Source: Blautia caecimuris (GTDB taxonomy: Bacteria > Bacillota > Clostridia > Lachnospirales > Lachnospiraceae). Taken from it: DNA of 64,000 nucleotides. Shown here one piece after another: positions 1-9,462 of this stretch. Position 1 is the first letter of the stretch. Each line of letters opens with the position of its first letter. Below the pieces are notes generated by a model that made no database searches, was not told where the DNA came from, and saw only the letters and a program-made list of their open reading frames with translations. A program made the translations under genes and the position numbers. The stretch covers positions 1 through 64,000 of the forward strand of contig NZ_JANJZT010000002.1 of the NCBI RefSeq assembly GCF_024622975.1, given 5' to 3'.

Positions 1-180
1 AAACACAAGAAGCTTACTTTATGCCGGAATCTCCTTGGATGCCAAAAGTATCTCTCGAAGCTTCGAGGTAAGGAGATGCCGGAAATATTAAAACAGCTTT
101 ATGAAATAAATATTTGTGTGTGTAAATCCTGTGGTGGGCATCTTGGAAAACCACAGCTTCGAATACCACAAAGATGTTAA
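1..180 (+). pseudogene. 3' end of an IS91-like transposase (5' part outside the window)
   Basis: The frame is open from base 1 and stops at 178-180, giving about 59 C-terminal residues. They include LTLCRNLLGCQKYL and a zinc-ribbon-like pair, CVCKSCGG, followed by a short basic tail ending PQRC. A run of basic residues followed by a late Cys-x2-Cys resembles the tail of IS91/Y2-type transposases, but this assignment is from memory of the family and not decisive. Whether the gene is intact upstream cannot be judged here. It is followed at once by a terminator hairpin and then by a long palindrome, as might be expected at the end of a mobile element. Confidence 0.45.
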
Positions 181-209
181 AATCTTATTCTTTCATACAT
201 TTTCTAAAG

Positions 210-232
210 CCTCAAAGCTTGAGGTTTTGTTG
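210..232 (+). terminator. Rho-independent terminator after the transposase fragment
   Basis: A 6-bp stem (CCTCAA / TTGAGG) with a 3-nt loop is followed by TTTTGTTGT, 30 bases after the transposase stop. The stem is short, so termination may be only partial. Confidence 0.5.
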
Positions 233-361
233 TCGTACCTAATTTATCTGAAAACACTTGATTTCTGTAGCTTCTGCACAGGAACTCCTGTATAATCATG
301 GGTAAGAACAAAAGATTGAAAGTCCATAGGTAGTAGCTACCCGGACGCTCACTTTGTTCAA

Positions 362-454
362 TTAGGTCAAATCGAAAATGGTGTAAACGAAGGGGCAGTT
401 CACTGGAATGCCAAAACTGCTTTTTCGTTTACCCCATCATCGATTCTAACCTAA
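362..454. repeat. 93-bp imperfect palindrome next to the transposase end
   Basis: The arms 370-400 and 415-445 match at 25 of 31 positions around a 14-nt loop. Both contain GTAAACGAA and GCAGTT. The symmetry extends outward to TTAGGT (362-367) and ACCTAA (449-454). There is no T-run, so a terminator is unlikely. IS91-family elements lack ordinary inverted terminal repeats but have hairpin ends, so this may be the element terminus. That is inference from position. The GNAT gene ends 6 bases beyond it. Confidence 0.7.
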
Positions 455-459
455 AGAAT

Positions 460-1206
460 TTATTTTTCCAGCAACTTTAAAAATCTCTTATCATTCATTT
501 GTTCATTTGTTAAATATTCCCCGTTATAAAACAGAGCATAAGTTGTAATTGGTGTAGGTGCATTTTGTGCTTGCTCTTTACTTTGCAAATGAATAGCTTT
601 AAACTGTATACCCTTTTCTTTTGCGATTTCTTCTACGACAGGAACATATTTCGCATTAAACGGACATTGATTGGTATAATACAAAACATATCCAATTTCA
701 TCAATATGAGGGTGTTTAGCACCTTCTTTGAATTTAGGTAAAGAAGTCTTTTCACCAAAGAATAAACACCATAATTGAATACCATTATCAGCCTCATCAC
801 AAACGGTAAAACCTTTGTGTTTTAAAAATTTAGGGTCAGCTAAAAATGGTTTTTTCTTTTTGGAAGATAGGATACATAACCCTTTCTTCCCTTTAATTTT
901 ACTGTCTTCAATACACGCATTTAATAAGTCAGTTGAATATCCATGTCCCTTAAAAGAACCAGCTACCCAAAGACAGTTAATATACATATAGCTGTCTGCA
1001 ACAATAGGATTCCAAGCGTTTTCAGCAGGAATATATTCAATAAAACATTTTCCTCGTTCTTTACTCTTTAGAAAAACTAACCCCTCATCAAATCGCTCAT
1101 TTAGCCAATCCTTTTTTGATGATACTTGAATATCATTGTTATTTGAAATCGCACAGCATATATGCTCTTTGTCTATATTCTCATTGGTTACTCTGATATA
1201 TTCCAT
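460..1206 (-). CDS. GNAT acetyltransferase with C-terminal YoaP-like domain
   Basis: The 248-residue protein has a GNAT-type acetyl-CoA binding region at about residues 70-110 (VAGSFKGHGYSTDLLNACI, the usual RGxGxG loop being weakly kept as KGHGYS). A C-terminal part from about residue 165 begins DEIGYVLYYTNQCPFNAKYV and resembles the YoaP domain of clostridial and bacillary acetyltransferases, including a thioredoxin-like Cys region. The substrate is unknown. The gene is much more AT-rich than the housekeeping genes further right and sits beside the IS91-like end, which suggests acquisition. Transcription runs leftward toward the palindrome. No obvious Shine-Dalgarno purine block was seen directly before ATG beyond AAGGTG. 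Confidence 0.75.
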   Translation of the reverse strand: MEYIRVTNENIDKEHICCAISNNNDIQVSSKKDWLNERFDEGLVFLKSKERGKCFIEYIPAENAWNPIVADSYMYINCLWVAGSFKGHGYSTDLLNACIEDSKIKGKKGLCILSSKKKKPFLADPKFLKHKGFTVCDEADNGIQLWCLFFGEKTSLPKFKEGAKHPHIDEIGYVLYYTNQCPFNAKYVPVVEEIAKEKGIQFKAIHLQSKEQAQNAPTPITTYALFYNGEYLTNEQMNDKRFLKLLEK

Positions 1207-1236
1207 AAAAACACCTTGTTTCTAAATTCTAATTTT

Positions 1237-1782
1237 TCAGTCCAGTTCCAGTCTCATTGAAATTAATTCCTGCCAGCCCTGGTAACGTGAGCAAAAGCCC
1301 CTTGGATTGCGACCGAATTCCACGAATCCCATACTTTTATACAAAGCAATTGCATGGCTGTTTTCGCTTACAACCTCCAATTCCAATTGAGAATAGCCTG
1401 CTTTTTTTGCACAATCTATGCAGGCTGCGATCAACGCGCGGCCGATTCCAATGCCGCAAAAATCTTTATCAACCGCAACCCCTAATTCTGCACGGTGTCT
1501 TATCTTGTTTGATCCCATACTGCCTACGCCCGCTGTTCCGACAATATGTCCGTCTACGACAGCGCAGAGATAAACATCTCTGTCTGCGCGCTCTCTGTCC
1601 GCCAAAAACTGCCTTTCAAACGCTGTATCAAAAGTTGCCTCATCCCTGTAGGACGCCAAAAAATCTGTCTGCTCATGAGTCAGGAGAAAAATATCTAAAA
1701 CCTCCTGCGCATCATCACCAACGGCATTTCTAATGCAACATTCCTTATTATTCTTTAACAATACACTTTTTTCATACTGCAT
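1237..1782 (-). CDS. GNAT family N-acetyltransferase
   Basis: At 181 residues this is the normal length for a single-domain GNAT enzyme. The acetyl-CoA loop is clear: VDKDFCGIGIGRALIAACI at about residues 105-123, with motif B-like LELEVVSENSHAIALYKSMGF after it, the common ending of RimI-like proteins. These residues place it among enzymes that acetylate small molecules or protein N-termini, but no substrate can be named. The start ATG follows GGAGGAGAGCAGAA. It lies 30 bases upstream of the YoaP-like GNAT on the same strand, so the two may be co-transcribed. Codon and base use are closer to the main chromosome than those of its neighbour. Confidence 0.85.
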   Translation of the reverse strand: MQYEKSVLLKNNKECCIRNAVGDDAQEVLDIFLLTHEQTDFLASYRDEATFDTAFERQFLADRERADRDVYLCAVVDGHIVGTAGVGSMGSNKIRHRAELGVAVDKDFCGIGIGRALIAACIDCAKKAGYSQLELEVVSENSHAIALYKSMGFVEFGRNPRGFCSRYQGWQELISMRLELD

Positions 1783-1991
1783 TTCTGCTCTCCTCCGTAA
1801 ATCCTGTCAGATTTTAGATATAACTCTAAAAGACTTTTATTCTTTCCTGTATCCACTTTACCTCTTATTACGCTGTCCCACAGCAACCATTGTGGCCGCA
1901 AAAAACATAACAATTCTTCTGCATTATACCAATCACTTAAACATTTTCCCTGACAACAGCTCTTCTTCTCCCATGTGCCTTTCTCACTCAA

Positions 1992-3128
1992 TCAGCCCAT
2001 GTCAATCTTCAGATCTCCCGGTTTAATGATTCCTTTTGCCCGGAACACTTTCCCTGTCGCCCAGGTGATCACGATCGGAAGCACAAAGCAGATCAAAATC
2101 ATTCCAGCCCACTGGAAAGCGCCTGCTTCATATCCCTTTGGCAGTTGTGACCATCCTGTTATGATTCCAATAGGTCCCACAAGTCCGGAGGTTCCCATAC
2201 CGGAAGATATTGCAGGCCCGTTATTCCTCATCCGGAACACGCAGGTAGAAAGAGCGCCTGTAACAGCCGCGGTAATGGTAGGCGGAATCCACAGCACAGG
2301 CTTTTTCATCAGATTCGGCACCTGAAGCATGGAAGTTCCAAGCCCCTGCGCCACAAATCCGCCGATTCCGTTATCCGGAAAGCTTAACACCGCATATCCC
2401 AGCATATGAGCACAGCATCCTGCGGTTGCCGCTCCGCCTGCAAGAGAAAGTCCGTTCCAGATTTCCATTGTCACAGTACCGTCGGCAAGTCCGGAAAGAA
2501 CTGCTCCGCCGCCCAGGCCGATGGCGGCGCAGATTGCCGCTGAGCTGATAGGGAGTGTCAGAACTGCCCCTACCACAGCAGAAACCACTATGCCCATCAG
2601 AAGCGGCTGAAGATTTGTAGCCCAGCCAATAAAGACTCCCAGCGCATCACAGACGGACTTGAACATGGGCGCAAAAACAATTGCAAGAGCCCCGCCTGTG
2701 ATAATAGTCACCGCCGGGGTCACAATAATGTCAATTTTTGTTTCTTTGGACACCAGCTTTCCCACTTCACAGGCAATAATTCCAATAAAAAACACAGCCA
2801 GGGGTCCTCCGGAGCCGCCCAGAGCATTGCAGGCTGCTCCTACTGCCGCCAGTGAATACAGCACAAGAGGCGGCGCCATAAGCGCGTGGCCGATAGCCAG
2901 AGCCATTACAGGACCGGTGACGGAAGTGGCATAGCCGCCGATCTCCAGAAGTCTCTGGGAAATCATGCTTCCCGGCGCCACATTCTGTCCTATGGTATTG
3001 ATGATAGTGCCGATCAGAAGCGACGCAAACAGACCAAGCGCCATAGCGCTCATGGCGTCAATTCCGTATCTTCTGAACGATATGATTACATTCTTTCTTT
3101 CAAGAAAAGTTTTCTTTGTATTTCTCAT
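1992..3128 (-). CDS. PTS EIIC-like polytopic membrane protein
   Basis: The 378-residue, Gly/Ala-rich protein has roughly nine or ten membrane segments and belongs by appearance to the EIIC_2 type of phosphotransferase membrane proteins. Recognisable stretches are GLFASLLIGTIINTIGQ near residue 35, a central GGSGGPLAVFFIG and a late SSGMGTSGLVGPIGI. No EIIA or EIIB phosphorylation domains are fused to it or lie nearby, so true PTS sugar transport is unproven. It may work with general components elsewhere or be a non-PTS transporter. It lies 46 bases downstream of polyphosphate kinase on the same strand and could be the last gene of that operon. Confidence 0.7.
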   Translation of the reverse strand: MRNTKKTFLERKNVIISFRRYGIDAMSAMALGLFASLLIGTIINTIGQNVAPGSMISQRLLEIGGYATSVTGPVMALAIGHALMAPPLVLYSLAAVGAACNALGGSGGPLAVFFIGIIACEVGKLVSKETKIDIIVTPAVTIITGGALAIVFAPMFKSVCDALGVFIGWATNLQPLLMGIVVSAVVGAVLTLPISSAAICAAIGLGGGAVLSGLADGTVTMEIWNGLSLAGGAATAGCCAHMLGYAVLSFPDNGIGGFVAQGLGTSMLQVPNLMKKPVLWIPPTITAAVTGALSTCVFRMRNNGPAISSGMGTSGLVGPIGIITGWSQLPKGYEAGAFQWAGMILICFVLPIVITWATGKVFRAKGIIKPGDLKIDMG

Positions 3129-3174
3129 TGCCTTCTGTCTCCCTTTCGTCCCCCCGAACTGTACTTTAAGCTTT

Positions 3175-5331
3175 TTATTCCTCCTGAAAATCCTCTAAAG
3201 GCTCAGCCGGAATAAACACTCTGGAATTTTCTTTCTGCTCTTTTTTCTTTTTTCCTGACAGTTCCTGAGCTTCCCTGCAGAATTCCATCTGAGAATTCAC
3301 AGGCTGTTTTCCTCTTCTGTCCTGTTTTTCGTAGGTTCCGTCAGGCTGAAGGATGTGGGCTTTTACATTGTCTTTTAATTCCAGTTCCAGCACATGCATG
3401 ATCTGCGCCTTGATCTTTTCATCCTCTACCGGAAAAACAATCTCTACACGACGGTCCAGATTTCTCGGCATCCAGTCTGCGCTTCCCATATAAAACTCTT
3501 CAATTCCGCCATTATAAAAATAAAAGATACGGCTGTGTTCCAGGAAATCGCCTACGATAGAACGCACATGGATATTTTCGCTGACTCCCGGAATACCGGT
3601 CTTCAGGCAGCAGATTCCACGGATCACCAGTTCCACCTTAACTCCGCAGGAGGATGCATAATAAAGGGCCTGCATGATCACAGGATCGCAGAGAGAATTC
3701 ATTTTTGCCATAATATGGCCGGGAATTCCTTTTCTGGCATTTTCCGCCTCCCGTTCAATCATTTCCAGGAATCGTGTTTTCATCCAGATCGGAGCAACAA
3801 TCAGTCGATTCCAGCGTTTAGGCTCAGAATAACCTGACAGCATGTTAAATACCGCCGTAGCATCCTCTCCGTAGCGCTCGTCGCAGGTAAAAATGCCACA
3901 GTCTGTATAAAGCTTCGCAGTAGAATCGTTGTAGTTTCCAGTCGCAAGATGAACATAACGGCGGATTCCTGTCTCCTCTCTTCTTACTACAAGGGTGATT
4001 TTACTGTGAGTTTTCAGTCCTACCAGGCCGTAGATTACGTGACAGCCGGCCTTTTCCAGCATTTTTGCCCATACAATATTATTTTCCTCATCAAACCGTG
4101 CCTTCAGCTCCACCAGAACAGTGACCTGCTTGCCGTTTTCCGCCGCCTGAGCCAGCGCCGCAATGATAGGAGAATTTCCGCTGACGCGATAAAGCGTCTG
4201 CTTGATGGCAAGGACTCCCGGATCTTTTGCAGCCTGCCGTACAAAGTTCACCACCGGATCAAAGCTCATGTAAGGATGATGCAGGAAAACATCGCCTTCA
4301 CGGATCACTTCAAAAATATTTTTGTCGGTCTGGAACTGAGGAACCGGTGCAGGTACATACTTGCCGGATTTATATTTTTCAAAGCCTTCCAGCCCATAGA
4401 CCTTCATAAGCACAGTAAGATCCAGCGGTCCAGCTATGCTGAAAATATCCTCGTTTCTGATGTCAAACTCTGTTTTCAGGATCTTAAGAAGACGCTTATC
4501 CATTTTTTCTTCTGCTTCCAGACGGATAACCTCGCCCCACTGACGTTTCTTCAGCTGTTTCTGGATTTCCACCAGCAGATCCTCCGCCTCGTCCTCATCA
4601 ATAGAAAGATCCGCGTTTCTCATGATCCGGTAAGGATGGGCGCATATCACATCATTGCTGAGGAACAGCTTGCCGATATTTCTCTCAATAATCTCTTCCA
4701 GAAGGATCACAGTTCTGACACCCTGTTTACCGGAAGGGATCTCGATCACTCTTGGCAGTACAGAAGGAACCTGAACTGTAGCAAATTCCAGAACCTCTTT
4801 CCCTTTCTTTTTGTCCTTCTTGGAGATCAGCGCGCCGATGTTCAGCGTTTTGTTCCGGATCAGAGGAAACGGCCTGGATGAATCCATTGCCATCGGAGTA
4901 AGCACCGGATACACATTGTCCTCAAAATAACGGTCTGCAAATTCTTTCTGCTTTTCTGTCAGCTCCTCATGGGCAAGGATCAGATGAAGTCCTGCCTTTT
5001 CAAGCGCAGGCATGACCGAACGTGTAAAGGTACTGTACTGGACACGTACCAGCTCATGAGTCTGCTCACTGATCTCCCGAAGCTGCTCTTTCGGGGTCAG
5101 ACCTGCAATATCTGTTTTTTCATACCCTGCATGAACCTGATCCTTTAAGGATGCCACCCGGACCATAAAAAATTCGTCAAGGTTTGAAGAAGTGATGCTC
5201 AGAAATTTCAGCCTTTCAAAAAGCGGAAGAGACTTATCCCTTGCCTCGCTGAGCACCCTTTCGTTAAATTTCAGCCAGCTTAATTCTCTGTTCACATAAT
5301 ATTCCGGTTTTTCAAATTTTTTTGTATCCAT
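3175..5331 (-). CDS. ppk1: polyphosphate kinase (PPK1)
   Basis: PPK1 reversibly moves the terminal phosphate of ATP onto polyphosphate chains. The 718-residue protein has the full family architecture: an N-terminal domain (YYVNRELSWLKFNERVL near residue 12, then SSNLDEFFMVRVA), a head domain, and two phospholipase-D-like catalytic halves. LKTHSK at about 439-444 contains the predicted phospho-accepting His (about 442), and HLATGNYND follows at about 461. The C-terminal 50 residues are a charged extension rich in Lys/Glu. The start ATG has GGAGGATATTGCAGA before it. The upstream neighbour, 45 bases away, is the polyphosphatase, so synthesis and breakdown enzymes are made together. Confidence 0.96.
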   Translation of the reverse strand: MDTKKFEKPEYYVNRELSWLKFNERVLSEARDKSLPLFERLKFLSITSSNLDEFFMVRVASLKDQVHAGYEKTDIAGLTPKEQLREISEQTHELVRVQYSTFTRSVMPALEKAGLHLILAHEELTEKQKEFADRYFEDNVYPVLTPMAMDSSRPFPLIRNKTLNIGALISKKDKKKGKEVLEFATVQVPSVLPRVIEIPSGKQGVRTVILLEEIIERNIGKLFLSNDVICAHPYRIMRNADLSIDEDEAEDLLVEIQKQLKKRQWGEVIRLEAEEKMDKRLLKILKTEFDIRNEDIFSIAGPLDLTVLMKVYGLEGFEKYKSGKYVPAPVPQFQTDKNIFEVIREGDVFLHHPYMSFDPVVNFVRQAAKDPGVLAIKQTLYRVSGNSPIIAALAQAAENGKQVTVLVELKARFDEENNIVWAKMLEKAGCHVIYGLVGLKTHSKITLVVRREETGIRRYVHLATGNYNDSTAKLYTDCGIFTCDERYGEDATAVFNMLSGYSEPKRWNRLIVAPIWMKTRFLEMIEREAENARKGIPGHIMAKMNSLCDPVIMQALYYASSCGVKVELVIRGICCLKTGIPGVSENIHVRSIVGDFLEHSRIFYFYNGGIEEFYMGSADWMPRNLDRRVEIVFPVEDEKIKAQIMHVLELELKDNVKAHILQPDGTYEKQDRRGKQPVNSQMEFCREAQELSGKKKKEQKENSRVFIPAEPLEDFQEE

Positions 5332-5376
5332 TCTGCAATATCCTCCCTGGATTCTGTATCAGATTTCCCGCTCCTT

Positions 5377-6912
5377 TTATACTCTTCTCTTTCTTCTAAG
5401 GATCAGATGAATGCCAAATACTTCTTCAAAAAATTCCACCTTGTCTTTTAAAAGTCCCAGCTCCAGAGAAATATCGCGGCTGGAATCAATAATCAGATGA
5501 AGTTCCCGGTCCTTCAGCACTGCCCGAAGCCCCTCAACCTTCTGATAATGGCTTCTGTCCATGGCGTTGGCAAGCCGGAGAATGGCCGTGAGTTTTGCAA
5601 CCAGAAGATAACGGTTTCTGTCCATTCCCGCTCCGTCATCAAAGTTTTCGTAATACACAAATTCCGTTGTATTATACCGGACTGCGCTTGCGATCACCTG
5701 ACGTTCCTCTGTGGAAAGACCTATGATCTCTGTTGCCATGATAATGCGGTAAGAGCATTCTGCCACATCTGCCATACTTATGTATTTTCCGCAGTCATGA
5801 AGCTGGACAGCGATCTGAAGAAGAAGCCGTTCTCTTGCTCCCATTCCGTGGACTTTTTTCATGCTGTCAAAAATAGTCAGAGCCAGCTTCGTTGTCCCCT
5901 GAATATGATTTTTACTGCTGGAATATCTTTTGGCAATATTTCTGGAAGCGACCAGAATGTCATTTTCAAAATTATGGGCACTTTTTATATATTTTTTCTT
6001 TTCGCAGAAATCATACGCAATACCGTCCAGAAGCGACACACCGGGAACCCAAACAGCCTCTGCCTGAAATACATCCAGAAAGCTTTTGCAGATAACCATG
6101 GTAGGCACAACAAGGGAAGCATATTCCGGATCAATATCCATTTCTGCTGCAAGCATCTGATCCGTCTTATAAACAGTATCCTCATAACGCGCAGTAAATT
6201 CTGACATTGTGATAATATGGTCATAAATTTCTTCCCGGAAAATCGTATCCGTAAGAAAATCTCCCATCAGAATCACATTTTTGATGTCTCTGTCCTTCAG
6301 ATAAAGCCGCTGAAAGGCCGTCAGATCGTTCCGGATAAACTCCCGGATCAGCTGGTCATAATGAGTATTGGCTTTTTCCAGCTCTTTCAGACGTTCCCTG
6401 ATACGCATACTTCCCATTTTAAGGCTCTGAGTAGTCACAAGCGTATCTTTGTCAAAAAGAGAAACCTGAAGACCGCCGCCTCCTACGTCAAGGATTGCGG
6501 TTCCCTTTTGTATGATCTTTTTAAAGCCTGATTCAATGGCCGCAATGGATTTGTACCCCAGAAAATGCTGCTCCGCATTGCTTAATATCTCCACCCGGAT
6601 TCCGGTTCTCTGATAGATCTGTTCCAGAATGATCACAGGATTTACCATTTCACGAAAAGCGCTTGTGGAACAGGCGCGATATTCCGTTACGCCAAACTCC
6701 AGCATCATATTTCGGAAATCTTTCAGCCTTTCGCAGATAGCGTCCACCATTCCCTGTTCCAGACGCCCGGAAGAATATGCGCCTTTTCCGATTTCCAGAC
6801 GATATCTTACATGGTTCAGCTCGCGAAATCCGTTTTTTCTGGAAAGCTCAAAAATCTTCATACAGACCTCATAGGATCCGATATCAATTGCTGCAAAGGT
6901 TGTTACTGTCAT
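5377..6912 (-). CDS. ppx: Ppx/GppA-type exopolyphosphatase with C-terminal HD-like domain
   Basis: This enzyme family removes terminal phosphates from polyphosphate or the 5' phosphate of pppGpp. At 511 residues it has the actin-like fold: the first phosphate loop FAAIDIGSYEVCMKIFELS at residues 5-23 and the second AILDVGGGGLQVSLFD at about 140-155. A C-terminal helical domain from about residue 320 contains LQIAVQLHDCGKY, an HD-type signature found in the longer Ppx/GppA proteins. Which substrate is preferred cannot be told from sequence, but the adjacent ppk1 favours polyphosphate. Its ATG overlaps the stop of the DUF815 ATPase by 4 bases (ATGA), indicating translational coupling; AAGGAGAGTGAATC precedes it. 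Confidence 0.9.
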   Translation of the reverse strand: MTVTTFAAIDIGSYEVCMKIFELSRKNGFRELNHVRYRLEIGKGAYSSGRLEQGMVDAICERLKDFRNMMLEFGVTEYRACSTSAFREMVNPVIILEQIYQRTGIRVEILSNAEQHFLGYKSIAAIESGFKKIIQKGTAILDVGGGGLQVSLFDKDTLVTTQSLKMGSMRIRERLKELEKANTHYDQLIREFIRNDLTAFQRLYLKDRDIKNVILMGDFLTDTIFREEIYDHIITMSEFTARYEDTVYKTDQMLAAEMDIDPEYASLVVPTMVICKSFLDVFQAEAVWVPGVSLLDGIAYDFCEKKKYIKSAHNFENDILVASRNIAKRYSSSKNHIQGTTKLALTIFDSMKKVHGMGARERLLLQIAVQLHDCGKYISMADVAECSYRIIMATEIIGLSTEERQVIASAVRYNTTEFVYYENFDDGAGMDRNRYLLVAKLTAILRLANAMDRSHYQKVEGLRAVLKDRELHLIIDSSRDISLELGLLKDKVEFFEEVFGIHLILRRKRRV

Positions 6913-8219
6913 GATTCACTCTCCTTTCCCAAAAGATGGTCAATAAACTGCTGGGCTGTGCGGCCTGTCAGTCCTCCGTGGGAAAGCTCCCACTGCCCTG
7001 CCTCAAGAAGCAGCTTTTCCTCCGGTATTTTAATTCCATTTCTCTCTGCCAGCACTTTTACAATATTCTGGAATTCCCTTCTCCCCGGAGCTCCAAAATA
7101 AATGCGAACCCCAAAACGATATACAAGAGACAGCTTCTCCTGAACGGTATCGGAAGAATGAAGATCATCCTCATCATTTAACTCCAGCTTGTCTCCGGAG
7201 CGTTCCCGTACCAGATGCCGCCGGTTGCTTGTTGCATAGATCAGAATGTTATCCGGCTTCCGCTCCAGTCCGCCTTCGATCACTGCCTTCAGATATTTAT
7301 ATTCAATCTCAAATTCCTCAAACGAAAGATCGTCCATATAAATGATAAATTTGTAGTTTCTGTCCTTGACCTGAGAGATTACCTGATTCAGATCCTTAAA
7401 CTGATGCTTGTAAACCTCGATGATTCTTAACCCCTCGTCATAATACCGGTTCAGAATGCCTTTTATGCTGGAAGACTTTCCGGTTCCCGCATCCCCGAAC
7501 AGGAGACAGTTATTTGCTTTTCTTCCTCTTACAAAAGCCTCTGTATTCTCGATCAGCTTCTGTTTGGGAATTTCATAGCCTACCAGATCATCCAGCGCTA
7601 CATGGGCAATTCTTTTTATGGGGGCGATCACCACATTTCCTTTTTCGTCATGCTCGATCCGGAAGGCTTTGTGAAGTCCCAGCTTGCCAACTCCGAAATC
7701 CTTATAGAACCGGACCATATCCTCCATAAATTCTGTACTGTTTTCTGTCTGCGCCAGGGTTCTGCTCATATCACAGATCCGGTCTCTGACGCGCCTGTTA
7801 AACATTTTCCCGGTGTTCTCTGCCGCCTGATAGCTGCAGATGATCCTGCAGCACGATGTATGAAACAGTCTGTCAAAAGCGGTAAGGTCAAAGGCATACA
7901 GGTTCCTGAATATCTCAAAATCATGAAGGGCAAGCTCCTGAATGCTTCCCCCCACAGCTCCCCTGATCTCACAGGCTGTACTGAATGCATTTTCGTGATT
8001 TACCAAAAGAAGCGTCAGATAATCATGCCAGAGATTTCCCGAAAAGCCGTAAGCTCCCGCCATCTCCACCAGTTCTCCTACACACCGGAAAAATACAGGC
8101 TTCAGACTGTCCGGATCTTTCCTGTCATCAGACAGCGCATCCATCAGTTTTGCCATTTCCAGTAAAATCTCACCGTGTTCCATATCTCTGTACAGAACAC
8201 ATTCCTGTATTTCTGACAT
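6909..8219 (-). CDS. DUF815-family AAA+ ATPase
   Basis: The 436-residue protein has a helical N-terminal half of unknown role and a C-terminal AAA+ ATPase module of the DUF815 type. Walker A is LLFGDAGTGKSSSIKG (about 240-255), Walker B is FIIYMDDLSFEEFE (about 290-303) and the sensor-1 region is ILIYATSNRRHLV. The cellular role of the family is not established. The start ATG directly abuts the pheA stop (TGAATG), with AGGAGG 8 bases upstream inside pheA, and its stop overlaps ppx. It is therefore embedded between amino-acid and polyphosphate genes, suggesting a role in loading or remodelling a partner linked to polyphosphate. That link is inference. Confidence 0.85.
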   Translation of the reverse strand: MSEIQECVLYRDMEHGEILLEMAKLMDALSDDRKDPDSLKPVFFRCVGELVEMAGAYGFSGNLWHDYLTLLLVNHENAFSTACEIRGAVGGSIQELALHDFEIFRNLYAFDLTAFDRLFHTSCCRIICSYQAAENTGKMFNRRVRDRICDMSRTLAQTENSTEFMEDMVRFYKDFGVGKLGLHKAFRIEHDEKGNVVIAPIKRIAHVALDDLVGYEIPKQKLIENTEAFVRGRKANNCLLFGDAGTGKSSSIKGILNRYYDEGLRIIEVYKHQFKDLNQVISQVKDRNYKFIIYMDDLSFEEFEIEYKYLKAVIEGGLERKPDNILIYATSNRRHLVRERSGDKLELNDEDDLHSSDTVQEKLSLVYRFGVRIYFGAPGRREFQNIVKVLAERNGIKIPEEKLLLEAGQWELSHGGLTGRTAQQFIDHLLGKESES

Positions 8220-9368
8220 TCAGGCTTCCTCCTGTAATCCGTAATTTCCCAGAACTCTTACCCGATTGGCTTCCGCCTCAAGTCCCCGGATAGCGTTTTT
8301 TACTGCCGGATCCTCCAGATTCCCCTGGAAATCCACAAAGAAACGATATTCCCAGGTTTTTCCCGGAATAGGTCTGGACTCGATCTTTGACATATTCAGT
8401 CCGTTATATATAATATGGGAAAGCATATTATAAAGAGTCCGTCTCTCATGGGGAAGCTCAAAGCAGACACTGACCTTCTGGGATTTTTTCTCATAGACTG
8501 CTCTGTTGCTGACAATGATAAATCTTGTGACGTTCTGCTCATTATGGCAGATATTTTCTGCAAGGAGTTCAAGCCCGAACAGCTGCCCTGCTTCTCTGCT
8601 TGCAATGGCTGCGCAGGACGGATCCCGTTTTTCACTGACTTTTTTTGCCGAGGCTGCTGTGTTTTCCGTTTTTACTGTTTTCCATCCGGGATTCTCTTCC
8701 AGAAAACGTCTGCACTGGGCAAGAGCCTGAGGATGAGAATATACTGTTCTGATATCCTCCAGGGAGCTTCCCGGAATCCCAAGAAGAACATGATCCACCC
8801 GTATCACCTGCTCTCCTACAATATGAAGCTGGTATTCTGTAAGAAGATCATAAATATCTGTCACAATGCCCTGAGTGGAGTTCTCAATAGGAAGAACTGC
8901 ATAATCCGCCCTTCCTGACACAACCTCTTTCATTGCGTTGCGGAAGGTTTCCGCATGATAGCTTTTAATCTCCTCCGGAAAATATGCTCTCATGGCTGCA
9001 TAGCTGTATGCGCCCTCCACTCCCTGGAAAACAACCGTAACATTTCTAAGAGGCAGGGTGTCTACCATTTCGTAATCTCTGTTCTCTTCTTTTCCGTTTG
9101 AAGTGAGAAGCTGATACTGACGTTTGCGGCTGATGGCCATGATCTGCTGAAAAACTTCCTGGATTCCCAAAGCATTAAACTCTCCATGGGCCTGCTCTCC
9201 CAGTGATTTCAGTTTTTCTCTTTCCCTTACTGCGTCAAATACCGGTTTTCCGGTACGGATTTTATAGTTTGCCACATCTTCACTGACCTTCATTCTTTTT
9301 TCAAAAAGTCTGAGGATCTCACTGTCTATCTCATCTATCTGTCTTCTGCATTCCTGCAAATCTGTCAT
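8220..9368 (-). CDS. pheA: bifunctional chorismate mutase / prephenate dehydratase
   Basis: This enzyme converts chorismate to prephenate and then phenylpyruvate for phenylalanine synthesis. The chosen start ATG (382 residues) follows GGGAGGAATACAG; the reading frame extends 41 codons further up but without a ribosome site. Residues 1-85 are the mutase domain (CRRQIDEIDSEILRLFEKRM). The dehydratase domain starts FQGVEGAYSYAA and has the catalytic NVTRFIIVSNR element. A C-terminal ACT domain carries SKIESRPIPG, the ESRP motif of phenylalanine feedback sites, so allosteric inhibition by Phe is expected. It is the first gene of the polyphosphate operon, an unusual partnership. Confidence 0.95.
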   Translation of the reverse strand: MTDLQECRRQIDEIDSEILRLFEKRMKVSEDVANYKIRTGKPVFDAVREREKLKSLGEQAHGEFNALGIQEVFQQIMAISRKRQYQLLTSNGKEENRDYEMVDTLPLRNVTVVFQGVEGAYSYAAMRAYFPEEIKSYHAETFRNAMKEVVSGRADYAVLPIENSTQGIVTDIYDLLTEYQLHIVGEQVIRVDHVLLGIPGSSLEDIRTVYSHPQALAQCRRFLEENPGWKTVKTENTAASAKKVSEKRDPSCAAIASREAGQLFGLELLAENICHNEQNVTRFIIVSNRAVYEKKSQKVSVCFELPHERRTLYNMLSHIIYNGLNMSKIESRPIPGKTWEYRFFVDFQGNLEDPAVKNAIRGLEAEANRVRVLGNYGLQEEA

Positions 9369-9462
9369 CTGTATTCCTCCCTGATAAAACTGCTGCCGTC
9401 CACAGGGCAGTATCCCTGGCGAACAGCAATGTCCCGCTTCTGTTTCCGGAACTTTTACAGTA

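Noticed and set aside
1755-1991. 78-codon minus-strand frame upstream of the GNAT gene
   Set aside because: It overlaps the GNAT start in another frame, has odd composition and no ribosome site.
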